Assembly: GCA_002709955.1 (NCBI GenBank)
Contig: PAQY01000007.1
Location: forward strand, 124,001 to 188,000
From: Rhodospirillaceae bacterium
GTDB lineage: Bacteria > Pseudomonadota > Alphaproteobacteria > UBA8366 > Aestuariispiraceae
Direction of reading: 5' to 3'
Length of the DNA: 64,000 nt
Made by a program: the position numbers and the translations under genes. Below the pieces are notes generated by a model, which worked only from the letters and a program-made list of their open reading frames with translations, was not told where the DNA came from and searched no databases. This document shows positions 25,278-33,624 of this stretch, piece by piece. Numbering within the stretch: the stretch's first letter is position 1; each line of letters opens with the position of its first letter.

Positions 25278-26531
25278 ATGTTTGAAAATCCTACTGTATC
25301 GGTCATTGGACTTGGCTATGTCGGCTTACCGCTGGCGGTTGCGCTGGCGCGGCATTTTGATGTCATCGGGTTTGATATCAATCGGGAACGGGTTGCAGAA
25401 TTGCGCGCCGGGCATGATCGAACCGGGGAATTAAGCGCGGGCGAATTGGCCGATTCCACCCTGGAATACATAGCCGACGAAAGCTTTCTGTCCGAAGCGC
25501 ATATCCATATCGTAACCGTGCCAACCCCTGTCGGGCCCGATAACAAACCAGATCTGCGGGCTGTTGAATCGGCCAGTCGGACGGTTGGGCGTCATTTGAA
25601 AATGGGCATGGTCGTGGTTTATGAATCGACCGTCTATCCCGGCGTTACGGAAGATTTCTGTGGTCCGATTCTAGAGGAAGAATCCGGCCTGACATCGGGG
25701 CAGGACTTTTTCCTGGGCTATTCCCCGGAACGGATCAATCCCGGTGATAAGGTCCACCGCGTTGATTTGATCACCAAGGTTGTCGCAGGGCAGACCGATA
25801 CAGTCAGTCAACTTCTGGCCCGTCTGTATGGCACGATGAATGGCAATAATATCTTTGTTGCCCGTGACATTCGCACGGCGGAGGCATCCAAGGTCATCGA
25901 AAACGCCCAACGCGATATCAACATCGCCTTCGTTAATGAAATCGCGACGATCTTCCAGAAAATGGGAATTTCCGTCCATGACGTTCTGGAAGCGGCTGGG
26001 ACGAAATGGAATTTCCTGCCCTTCACGCCGGGCTTGGTCGGGGGGCATTGCATCGGGGTGGACCCCTATTATCTGGCCCATGCGGCACAGCAGTTGAATA
26101 TTGAGCCCAAGGTGATCCTGGCCGGGCGCAGCATTAATGACGGCATGGCGCATCGGATTGCCGATAACATCGACGCGCAACTATCCGGCCCGTCAAAAAT
26201 TCTGGTGCTGGGCATCGCGTTCAAGGAAAACGTGCCCGATATCCGCAATTCCAAGGTCGCAGATCTGATCGCCAGGCTGGCCGTGCATGGTCACACAGTT
26301 GATGTCTTCGACCCAATGGCCGATGCCGCGGAAACCAAACATGAATATGATATCAACCTGGTTGCAGAACCCGCCACAGGCTATGACGCCGTCGTCGGGG
26401 CCGTGGCGCATTCTGCCTTTAATCAGTTGTCCCTGCGTAAGCTGGCTAAACCAGACGGGCTGATCGCGGATATCAAGGCGATCTGGCGTCAACGGGGCGT
26501 GCCTGATGGCATGACCTATTGGACGCTGTAG
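25278..26531 (+). CDS. Nucleotide-sugar dehydrogenase, UDP-N-acetylhexosamine 6-dehydrogenase (TviB/WbpO type)
   Basis: A 417-residue enzyme of the UDP-glucose/GDP-mannose dehydrogenase family. The N-terminal NAD motif is VSVIGLGYVGLPLAVAL at 7-23, and the catalytic nucleophile is Cys258 in LVGGHCIGVDPYYL. The sequence EAAGTKWNFLPFTPG resembles the TviB/WbpO branch acting on UDP-HexNAc rather than UDP-glucose. It would make a uronic acid sugar for surface polysaccharide. No epimerase or glycosyltransferase is adjacent, although an O-antigen-ligase-like gene lies 16 kb away. Confidence 0.88.
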   Translation: MFENPTVSVIGLGYVGLPLAVALARHFDVIGFDINRERVAELRAGHDRTGELSAGELADSTLEYIADESFLSEAHIHIVTVPTPVGPDNKPDLRAVESASRTVGRHLKMGMVVVYESTVYPGVTEDFCGPILEEESGLTSGQDFFLGYSPERINPGDKVHRVDLITKVVAGQTDTVSQLLARLYGTMNGNNIFVARDIRTAEASKVIENAQRDINIAFVNEIATIFQKMGISVHDVLEAAGTKWNFLPFTPGLVGGHCIGVDPYYLAHAAQQLNIEPKVILAGRSINDGMAHRIADNIDAQLSGPSKILVLGIAFKENVPDIRNSKVADLIARLAVHGHTVDVFDPMADAAETKHEYDINLVAEPATGYDAVVGAVAHSAFNQLSLRKLAKPDGLIADIKAIWRQRGVPDGMTYWTL

Positions 26532-26541
26532 GCCCTTCGCC

Positions 26542-27375
26542 TCAGACGCGCGCCCAGATATCTTCGGCCCAGCCTTTGATTTGCAGGGATTCTTCCCAGC
26601 GGTCGGACAATTCATAGCCGTCTGCGCCGGTGATAGCATATTCGGGCGGGCCCAGTTCGGTCAGGAAGATCAGGGTGTCGTCGGGGCCGTGGCGGCCCTT
26701 CCAGGATGCGATGCCTTCTTCCCACCAGGATTTATACAAATCGACCCATTTCTGACTCTGGGGGAAGTGCAGGGGGACCTGAACCTGTTCGCGGGAGGAT
26801 ACGCGCCCCTGGAAGCAATCGGCGCGGGCCAGGATCTGGCTGATATAGCCCTGGTCCCGATCGTTTAAGGGATACCAGAATTCCCGGTCGATCAGATAAT
26901 GGGACAGGTCCGCACAGATCGGCATATCGGGCACACGCTCCATCAATTGCAGCGTATAGAACAGGTCATTGGTCAGGCAGTTGCGGTGGGTTTCAAACAG
27001 GATCGGCATGCCGACCTGATCCGACATCTCCATCCAGCGATGCACCACATCCACGCCTTCCTCAACAGTGAAGGGCATAACCTCCCCGATGATATTGACG
27101 ACAACCGCATTGGCCGCTTTCGCCGCCTCCAGGATTGGCAGGAACCCTTCCACCGTCTTGGGGAAGGCATTGATCATACAGCCCAGCTTGTGCTGTTCAA
27201 ACAGCGGGCGGGTGCGTTCAATCGTTTCCAAATCAGACTTTGCCAGATCCAGGCACATGCCGTCGAAACCAGCTTCCGCGACCATGGCAAAGGCTTCTTC
27301 GTCAGACCGCTCCACCCCATCCGGGCGCCGCAGTTCCATCGCCCAGCGGGATTGGTACACTTCCAGTTTTTGCAT
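26542..27375 (-). CDS. Sugar phosphate isomerase/epimerase-like TIM barrel protein
   Basis: A 277-residue xylose-isomerase-like (AP endonuclease 2) TIM barrel. Putative metal-ligand positions include Glu and His in ILFETHRNCLTNDL, Asp and His in ICADLSHYLID, and Glu in LTELGPPEYAI. The substrate is unknown. Its start overlaps the stop of the upstream desaturase gene by one base (TAATG), so the two proteins are probably made in equal amount and act in the same pathway. The pair is transcribed away from a LysR-type regulator. Confidence 0.8.
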   Translation of the reverse strand: MQKLEVYQSRWAMELRRPDGVERSDEEAFAMVAEAGFDGMCLDLAKSDLETIERTRPLFEQHKLGCMINAFPKTVEGFLPILEAAKAANAVVVNIIGEVMPFTVEEGVDVVHRWMEMSDQVGMPILFETHRNCLTNDLFYTLQLMERVPDMPICADLSHYLIDREFWYPLNDRDQGYISQILARADCFQGRVSSREQVQVPLHFPQSQKWVDLYKSWWEEGIASWKGRHGPDDTLIFLTELGPPEYAITGADGYELSDRWEESLQIKGWAEDIWARV

Positions 27376-28349
27376 TATTCAGCCGCCTGCGGTTGGGTTT
27401 GGGACAGGTTGATCTCTACCTCGCCATCGCGGGTTTCCGGGCCCTTCATCAATTTCCGGATGAAACGCCACTGGAATGCCAGATAGCCGGTCGTCGGTGG
27501 TTCATAGCCGGCATGTTTCACCAGTTCCGCATGCAGCGCGGGCAGGGCGTGGAACGGCACGGCGGGGAAGGTATGGTGGGCCGTGTGATATTGCATGTTC
27601 CAGGCCATCCAGCGGAAAATCCACCAGGTCTTGATCGTGCGGGTATTGTGCACGGTGTCATTCTCATGCGTCAGGCCGGTATGTTCGGCAATGTTCTGAA
27701 CGTTCTGGAAAATCTTCATGGCGAACATGGGACCGATCCAGTAAATCACCGCTGCCCATGTCTGGAAATACAGAGATGCCGCAATCACGACTGCATAGCC
27801 CAACAGGTGCAGCCGCGATTCCAGCACAACCTTGCGGGTCTGCTTTTCGGTGAAATAGGGCGCGGTTTTGCCCATGGCGACGATAAACAGGCGCTTGATG
27901 CGACCGGTCCAATAGGTGATGCCGATCAGATAAGGCAGATAGCTGGCCAGATCATAGGGGCCGCCCCGGCTGATCAGTTCCGGGTCATTGTCCCAATCCT
28001 GGGTATGGCGATGGTGTTCAAAATGGTACCAACGCTCATAATCGCGGGGATACAGTTGAACGAACCCGGTGATGCGGTTGAAGACATCGTTGACCCAGCG
28101 GGTTTTGAACGCCGTGTAGTGGTTGAATTCGTGCTGGGCCGCGAACAGGAAATTCAGCAGCACCCCGTGGGCAATAAAGAACGGCACGGCCCACCAGGTT
28201 CCCCAGGTCATATACAGCCCAAAACCGGTCAGGCCGATGGCCCCAAAATGGCTGGCGGTTTGAATCGCGCCTTTCAGGTCTGATCGTTTGCAAAGCTCCC
28301 GCATCCGGGCGGGCGGGATCAGGTTTTTGCGCCCAACGAAATCTTCCAT
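27375..28349 (-). CDS. Fatty acid desaturase-like membrane diiron enzyme
   Basis: A 324-residue integral membrane protein with the three His boxes of the desaturase/hydroxylase superfamily: H73EFNH77, H109FEHHRH115 and Q253YHTAHH259. About four hydrophobic spans surround them (for example 36-72 and 183-215). Such enzymes use a diiron centre and O2 to desaturate or hydroxylate lipids or small molecules. The substrate may not be a fatty acid, since the coupled neighbour is a sugar isomerase-like TIM barrel. Start ATG 28349 has GGGGATGAGAG upstream. It is divergent from the LysR gene across 113 bp. Confidence 0.85.
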   Translation of the reverse strand: MEDFVGRKNLIPPARMRELCKRSDLKGAIQTASHFGAIGLTGFGLYMTWGTWWAVPFFIAHGVLLNFLFAAQHEFNHYTAFKTRWVNDVFNRITGFVQLYPRDYERWYHFEHHRHTQDWDNDPELISRGGPYDLASYLPYLIGITYWTGRIKRLFIVAMGKTAPYFTEKQTRKVVLESRLHLLGYAVVIAASLYFQTWAAVIYWIGPMFAMKIFQNVQNIAEHTGLTHENDTVHNTRTIKTWWIFRWMAWNMQYHTAHHTFPAVPFHALPALHAELVKHAGYEPPTTGYLAFQWRFIRKLMKGPETRDGEVEINLSQTQPQAAE

Positions 28350-28412
28350 CTCTCATCCCCAATTTCAGTGCGTGTGAATGACTTTCTTGTTCTCACTGTA
28401 GCAAATCTATAA

Positions 28413-28460
28413 CGTCGAAAAATCATATTGTATCAATCTAAAGATTAGGAAATATCGACG
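28413..28460. promoter_or_regulatory. Candidate LysR operator region between desaturase and regulator genes
   Basis: A perfect 12-bp palindrome AATCTAAAGATT lies at 28435-28446. An outer inverted repeat CGTCGA (28413-28418) / TCGACG (28455-28460) flanks it. The location between divergent genes, one of them encoding a LysR regulator, is typical for such operators. Confidence 0.45.
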
Positions 28461-28462
28461 TA

Positions 28463-29404
28463 ATGGCACAGCCAAGTTTTCAGGGACAGGTCGGGGACGC
28501 TGATATCAAGCTGCTGCGGGTCTTCAAAACCGTGGTGGAATGTGGCGGCTTTACCGCAGCAGAGGCGGAACTTGGTCTGGCCCGATCCACGATATCAACC
28601 CATATCGCCAATCTGGAAACCCGCCTGGGGTTGCGATTGTGTGAACGTGGGCGGGGTGGCTTTGCCCTGACAGAGGAAGGGCGGCTGGTCTTTCAGGAGG
28701 TCGTGCGCCTGATGACGGCACTGGATTCCTTTCGCGCCCAAGTATCGACGGCGCAACGGCGTTTGGTCGGGGAATTCAACCTGGCGATCATTGATGGCAT
28801 TCTGACCCTGCCGGAAATCCCGATTTCGGAAACCCTGTCCCGGTTTCGGGCCAAGGCACCGGATGTCCATATCACCATCAGCGTTTTGAGCACGGACGAG
28901 ATGGAAAGGCGTTTGCTGGACGGGACCGTGCATCTTGCCTTCTGTGCCATGCACCGCCCAAAATCCGGACTGGCCTACAGCCATGTCGCCAAAGAGGTCC
29001 AGTCTGTCTATTGCGGCAGGCTGCACCCCTTGTATTCCAAGCCTGATGAGTTGATTGGATTGGAGGATCTGACGCGACCGGACTATGTCGGACGAACTTT
29101 TCAGGACACGCTGAGAACCCGCGAAAAGCCTTTCCGGACCGGCCCTGCGGCTAGTGCCAATAATCTGGAAGCTATCTTGATCCTGTTACAAACCGGGCGG
29201 TATCTGGGATTGATGCCCGATCAATGCGCAGCCCCCTGGGTGGCGGCCGGTCAGATTCGCGCCTTGCGCCCGGACCTGACGCGGGTGGAGCAGGATTTTG
29301 CCCTGGTCACCCGCGACACGAAACGCCCCGCGCCGGTGATTGAGGCGTTTCAGAAAACCTACCGTGAGGAAGTATCAAAACAGAACGCTGCCCAAATGGC
29401 TTAA
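28463..29404 (+). CDS. LysR family transcriptional regulator
   Basis: A 313-residue LysR-type regulator. The N-terminal winged helix-turn-helix reads LLRVFKTVVECGGFTAAEAELG then ARSTISTHIANLETRLGLRL, with a C-terminal effector-binding domain (about 100-300). It is divergent from the desaturase/TIM-barrel operon and very likely controls it; the inducer is unknown. The C-terminal 30 bp of the gene overlap the end of the convergent TauE-like gene. Confidence 0.9.
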   Translation: MAQPSFQGQVGDADIKLLRVFKTVVECGGFTAAEAELGLARSTISTHIANLETRLGLRLCERGRGGFALTEEGRLVFQEVVRLMTALDSFRAQVSTAQRRLVGEFNLAIIDGILTLPEIPISETLSRFRAKAPDVHITISVLSTDEMERRLLDGTVHLAFCAMHRPKSGLAYSHVAKEVQSVYCGRLHPLYSKPDELIGLEDLTRPDYVGRTFQDTLRTREKPFRTGPAASANNLEAILILLQTGRYLGLMPDQCAAPWVAAGQIRALRPDLTRVEQDFALVTRDTKRPAPVIEAFQKTYREEVSKQNAAQMA

Positions 29405-30112
29405 CCCCCCGATCAACAGCAGGATCAGCACAAGGCGGCGGAAATTACGGTCGCTGGTGTGACGATAGGTATAAATCCCCAGCAAGGCACCTAATACGCC
29501 GCAGCCCATTGCAATCAGAATGCTGGATCCGGCAAGGTCGTCAAACCGCCCATAAAAACTGTGCCCGATCAGGGCTATGCCCAATACGACCAGATTGAAT
29601 GGTTGAAAGACGCCCCGCTGTTCATCCTTGGTCCAGCCTCGCAAGCCTGTCCAGATGGTTGGAATGGGCCCAGACATGCTGGCGGCACCGCCAAAAAATC
29701 CCCCCAGAAAGCCAATCAGACCATCGGCGCGACGTCCACCCCCCTGGATGATCGGTGGCGTTTTCACCGCCAATCCATAGCCGCAATACAGGATCAGCAG
29801 GATGCCCAATCCCCCTTTTGCGACATCGACATCCAGATAGGACAGGGCGGCAATGCCCATCGGCAAACCGATCAAACCACCTGCAATAAACGGCCACAGC
29901 CGCGCCATGCGCACGCCATGTCGAATAAAGCCCAAGGTTATCACATGGCTGGTTACCCCGATCAGGGCCGCCATAGGCACGGCGACCTGGGGCGGCATGA
30001 CATGCAGCCAGAAGGCCAGCGCGATCAGCGCTGCGCCCAGGCCTGTCAGGCCGCCAATATACCCGGCAGCCCCTGCACCAATCGCAAATATGAGGAGATC
30101 ACTTCCTTCCAT
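29375..30112 (-). CDS. TauE/SafE family sulfite exporter-like permease
   Basis: A 245-residue protein with about seven or eight predicted membrane spans and the family's repeated glycine-rich motifs (GGLTGLGAALIALAFWL near 20 and GGFFGGAASMSGP near 137). Family members export sulfite, sulfoacetate or related anions; the substrate here is unknown. It converges with the LysR gene, overlapping by 30 bp, and is divergent from the hydrolase gene. No sulfonate gene is adjacent. Confidence 0.8.
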   Translation of the reverse strand: MEGSDLLIFAIGAGAAGYIGGLTGLGAALIALAFWLHVMPPQVAVPMAALIGVTSHVITLGFIRHGVRMARLWPFIAGGLIGLPMGIAALSYLDVDVAKGGLGILLILYCGYGLAVKTPPIIQGGGRRADGLIGFLGGFFGGAASMSGPIPTIWTGLRGWTKDEQRGVFQPFNLVVLGIALIGHSFYGRFDDLAGSSILIAMGCGVLGALLGIYTYRHTSDRNFRRLVLILLLIGGLSHLGSVLF

Positions 30113-30166
30113 CGTTCGGGCAAGGTAGGGTTCCTTTCGTCACTGGTCAAATTCTATGGAGTGGTA

Positions 30167-30943
30167 ATGTCGGTTTTAGATCTTTCTTTTTCAGAAGCAG
30201 GGGACGGGCCGCCTCTGGTCATCCTGCACGGCCTGTTCGGAAACAAACGCAATTGGGGGGCGATATCCCGGGTTCTGGCGAAATCCTATCGTGTTTTGTC
30301 GGTTGATCTGCGCAATCACGGCGAATCACCCTGGGATGATGAAATGAGCTATCCTGCCATGGCAGGCGATGTCGCAGGCTTAATTGAAAAGCAGATTGGC
30401 GGCCCAACCCGTTTGATTGGCCATTCCATGGGCGGCAAGGCGTCGATGATTCTGGCACTAGAACAGCCGGATCTGGTGGAAAGACTGGTGGTCGCTGATA
30501 TTCCACCAGCGCCGCGCGACAGTGGCTTGATGGCTTATATCACTGCCATGCAGGGATTGGATGTCGCGGCGATGACACGCCGGTCTGAAGCCGAAGACGC
30601 CCTGGCCCCGGCCATCCCGGAAAAAATGATTCGCACCTTCCTGGCCCAGAACTTAGCCCCAACAGATGGCGGGGGGCTTACCTGGAAGATCAATCTGGAT
30701 GTGATCGAAAAGGCGATGCCCAATATTGAAGGATTCCCGGATATCGACAGCGATCATGCCTTTGAAAAGCCCAGCTTGCATCTGACTGGGGCGAATTCTA
30801 CCCATGTCCTGCCGCGCCACCATGCGGAAATACAGCGTCTGTTTCCCAATTCAGAGATTGAAGCGATCCCCGATGCAGGGCACTGGTTACATGCGGAACA
30901 GCCCGCCTTGTTTCTGGATGCTGTGGAGAGTTTTCTGTCTTGA
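30167..30943 (+). CDS. Alpha/beta hydrolase, YbfF-like esterase
   Basis: A 258-residue alpha/beta hydrolase. The nucleophile elbow is LIGHSMGGKASM with Ser as nucleophile, the oxyanion loop is VILHGLFGNKRNW, and the C-terminal catalytic His is in DAGHWLHAEQ. It resembles YbfF-type thioesterase/esterases. Start ATG 30167 is chosen because GGAG lies at 30158-30161 and homologous sequence begins here; the frame is open further upstream but runs antisense through the TauE-like gene. Its TGA overlaps the TTG start of recQ. Confidence 0.88.
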   Translation: MSVLDLSFSEAGDGPPLVILHGLFGNKRNWGAISRVLAKSYRVLSVDLRNHGESPWDDEMSYPAMAGDVAGLIEKQIGGPTRLIGHSMGGKASMILALEQPDLVERLVVADIPPAPRDSGLMAYITAMQGLDVAAMTRRSEAEDALAPAIPEKMIRTFLAQNLAPTDGGGLTWKINLDVIEKAMPNIEGFPDIDSDHAFEKPSLHLTGANSTHVLPRHHAEIQRLFPNSEIEAIPDAGHWLHAEQPALFLDAVESFLS

Positions 30944-32733
30944 CCCAGTTGCCTGAAGAAGTCCTGTCCTCGGTCTTTGGATATCCAAGCTTCCGACCGG
31001 GGCAGAGGGAGATTGTTGATCGCTTGCTGTCGGGTACCCATACCCTGACGGTGATGCCGACCGGGGCGGGGAAATCCCTGTGCTATCAGGTGCCCGCCCT
31101 GATGTTGGATCGCCCGACCATCGTTGTGTCCCCGCTTGTCGCCTTGATGGATGATCAGGTGGCGGGCCTGCGGGCCAATGGTGTTGATGCGGCCTGCATT
31201 CATTCCGGGCAATCGCGCGACCAGAATGTGGATCAATGGCTGCGCGTCGCAAAAGGGGGCGCGAAAATCCTGTATATGTCGCCCGAACGCCTTATGACGC
31301 CGCGCATGATCGGTGCCTTGCAAAAGCTGGATCCTGCCCTTTTTGTGATTGATGAGGCGCATTGTATCTCCAAATGGGGGGCCAGCTTCCGACCGGATTA
31401 CGAGATGTTGTCAACGCTGCCGGACCATTTCCCCAAGGCGACGGTCAGCGCCTTTACCGCAACCGCCGATGTGGCGACCCGGCGCGATATTGCGGAAAAG
31501 CTGTTCCGGGGGCGCGGTGATACCGTGGTGCATGGCTTTGATCGCCCCAATCTGAGCCTGACCGTGGTTCCAAAGACCCATTGGAAAAAACAGGTGTTGA
31601 GCTTTCTGGAGGATCGCAAGGATCAGTCCGGCATCGTCTATTGCCTGTCACGTCGCCTGACCGATGAAGTCGCCGAAGCCCTGTCAGCGGAAGGGTATCG
31701 CGCCCTGCCGTATCATGCGGGCCTGCCATCTGAACAACGCAAGGAAAACCAGGATATCTTCATGTCGGAATCTGCCGTCGTGATGGTCGCCACCATCGCC
31801 TTTGGGATGGGGATTGATAAGCCGGACATCCGCTATGTTTTTCACACCAATCTGCCCGGCAGTATGGAAGCCTATTATCAGGAAATCGGGCGCGCGGGGC
31901 GCGATGGCCTGCCGTCGGATGTGTGGATGCTGTATGGCCTGGATGATCTGCGCATGCGCCGCCAATTCATCGATCAGGATGGCCAGGACGAGGATCATAA
32001 GCGCCGCGAACATAAGCGGTTGGATGCCCTGCTTGCCTATTGCGAGGCGACGCAATGCCGCCGCGCGACGCTGCTGTCCTATTTTGGGGAAGACCCGGAA
32101 CCCTGTGGCAATTGCGATACCTGTCTGTATCCGCCGGTCGTGATTGATGGCACGCGGGAAGCACAAATGCTGCTGTCTGCCATTCTACGCACGGGTGAAA
32201 GTTTCGGCACGGCCCATATCATCGATGTGCTGCGCGGCGCAAAGACCGCAAAGATCGAAGAACGCGGGCATGACACGCTGCCTACCTATGGCGTGGGTTC
32301 TGAACATCCAAAGCAATACTGGCAGGCCTTTATTCGCCAGGCGGTTGCGGGCGGGTATCTGTCGATCAATATTGAAGGCTTCGGCGGTTTGGTGCTGACC
32401 CGCAAGGGGCAGGCTGTGCTGCGCGGGGATGAAGCATTCCTATACCGCGAAATTCCAAAATCCAAGAAATCAGAGCGTTCGGAACGCCGCGCGGTTTCGC
32501 TGGAAGGCGTCGATCCAGATCTGCTGGCGGCCCTGAAGGCGTTGCGCCGGGACCTGGCCCAGGAACGCAATGTTCCCGCCTATGTCATTTTCGCCGATGC
32601 CACTCTGCATGACATGTGCCGCCTGCGCCCCGAAACGCTGGACCAGATGGCGATGGTCAGCGGCGTGGGTCCAAAGAAGCTGGAAGATTTCGGAACACAG
32701 TTTCTGCGCGCGATTGCCAGGGTTGATGCGTAG
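30940..32733 (+). CDS. recQ: ATP-dependent DNA helicase RecQ
   Basis: A 597-residue RecQ helicase. Walker A is MPTGAGKS at 39-46 and Walker B is VIDEAHC. The zinc site has the usual cysteines (CRRATLLSYFGEDPE then CGNCDTC), and an HRDC-type domain is at about 515-595 (PAYVIFADATLHDM). The start is TTG 30940, overlapping the previous stop (TTGA). Unusually, the aromatic-rich loop reads SKWGASFRPDY rather than the common SQWGHDFRPEY, with loss of the loop histidine. Role: unwinding recombination intermediates. Confidence 0.95.
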   Translation: MTQLPEEVLSSVFGYPSFRPGQREIVDRLLSGTHTLTVMPTGAGKSLCYQVPALMLDRPTIVVSPLVALMDDQVAGLRANGVDAACIHSGQSRDQNVDQWLRVAKGGAKILYMSPERLMTPRMIGALQKLDPALFVIDEAHCISKWGASFRPDYEMLSTLPDHFPKATVSAFTATADVATRRDIAEKLFRGRGDTVVHGFDRPNLSLTVVPKTHWKKQVLSFLEDRKDQSGIVYCLSRRLTDEVAEALSAEGYRALPYHAGLPSEQRKENQDIFMSESAVVMVATIAFGMGIDKPDIRYVFHTNLPGSMEAYYQEIGRAGRDGLPSDVWMLYGLDDLRMRRQFIDQDGQDEDHKRREHKRLDALLAYCEATQCRRATLLSYFGEDPEPCGNCDTCLYPPVVIDGTREAQMLLSAILRTGESFGTAHIIDVLRGAKTAKIEERGHDTLPTYGVGSEHPKQYWQAFIRQAVAGGYLSINIEGFGGLVLTRKGQAVLRGDEAFLYREIPKSKKSERSERRAVSLEGVDPDLLAALKALRRDLAQERNVPAYVIFADATLHDMCRLRPETLDQMAMVSGVGPKKLEDFGTQFLRAIARVDA

Positions 32734-32735
32734 GG

Positions 32736-33518
32736 TCAGGGGATTGCATAGACCCTGACATCTGTGCAGGTATGGCGCGTGTTGGATACGATATCGGCCA
32801 CGCCATAGGCAGATCCGCTGCCATCGATACACAGGAATGTCAGATAGGCGGCCATTGCGCTTTCCCCTCCAAAGTCAGGATTGGCGAGGGCTTTTTCCAG
32901 GTCTGGAATAGACCGGGACAGTTTGGTTTCAAACGCAATGGGATCATAAAAAACCTCTGGCAAGGCGGCGTGCTCTATCCGGAATTCCACTGCACCACTG
33001 TCTGGAAACAGGAAGGCGAGATCCAGGGGGTGGGATCGCATGATAGAATTATGATCGGTGAAAGTGATGTAGTGCCCGTTTCCAGCCTGAATCGATGCAT
33101 TTAAGGTTTTAAGGTTGTTGGGTTGCGTGTCGCGCCAGACGCATGGACCTGCGGGGCGTGCGATCAGGTCCAGACGTCGATACTGATTTGCGCTTAACAA
33201 GCGGGTCAAAAGAGTCCGTTTGTTCAGCACCGCCATTTCGTCATTATAGCTGGACAGGCAGTAGAGGGGCAGGGAATCTGTGTAGGCAAAGCTTACAACA
33301 GAATCGATGCGATCGCCGGGCTTGTGGGTCAGATGGGTCCGGCGGGTTGCGCCCCAAACCTGACCATCCTTCACACAGATATGCGGCAGGGGATAGGATT
33401 CGATATAGCGCGGGCGCGGATGCGCCAAGGTGCTTTTTTCAAATTCAGGTTCCAGAAAAACAGAAAGGCGCGCGCCATCGGCAATTGCGGCGGCAAGATG
33501 CGGATTTGCTTTTCCCAT
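32736..33518 (-). CDS. Protein of unknown function
   Basis: A 260-residue soluble protein without a recognised domain, signal peptide or membrane span. Start ATG 33518 (MGKANPHLAAAI) is chosen because GGAG lies about seven bases upstream; a frame extension to 33593 would read through a terminator hairpin at 33571-33601. Its tail converges on recQ, with only 2 bp between the stops. Ser, His and Asp occur in several motifs (TDHNSIMRSH), but no catalytic pattern is clear. Confidence 0.65.
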   Translation of the reverse strand: MGKANPHLAAAIADGARLSVFLEPEFEKSTLAHPRPRYIESYPLPHICVKDGQVWGATRRTHLTHKPGDRIDSVVSFAYTDSLPLYCLSSYNDEMAVLNKRTLLTRLLSANQYRRLDLIARPAGPCVWRDTQPNNLKTLNASIQAGNGHYITFTDHNSIMRSHPLDLAFLFPDSGAVEFRIEHAALPEVFYDPIAFETKLSRSIPDLEKALANPDFGGESAMAAYLTFLCIDGSGSAYGVADIVSNTRHTCTDVRVYAIP

Positions 33519-33570
33519 CGATAGTCTCCGGCTGTGACGCAGAACCGTATTCGGCTTTGTGCTTAAAGAA

Positions 33571-33601
33571 AAGGCGCGGAAGTATAGAACCACCGCGCCT
33601 T
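33571..33601 (-). terminator. Rho-independent terminator of clpB
   Basis: A 9-bp perfect stem AAGGCGCGG (33571-33579) / CCGCGCCTT (33593-33601) with a 13-base loop. Read leftward it is followed by TTCTTT. It separates clpB from the gene ending at 32736. Confidence 0.8.
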
Positions 33602-33624
33602 CTCTAAAAAATCAGCAAATGCTG

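Noticed and set aside
27240-28283. Long open frame on the plus strand opposite the desaturase gene
   Set aside because: Shadow of the reverse-strand gene; the desaturase has His boxes and a coupled neighbour, whereas this frame has no domain.
29561-30166. Open frame running into the alpha/beta hydrolase gene, a possible 200-residue N-terminal extension
   Set aside because: It is antisense to the TauE-like gene and of Gln/Pro/His composition, with a good ribosome site and the normal family start at 30167.
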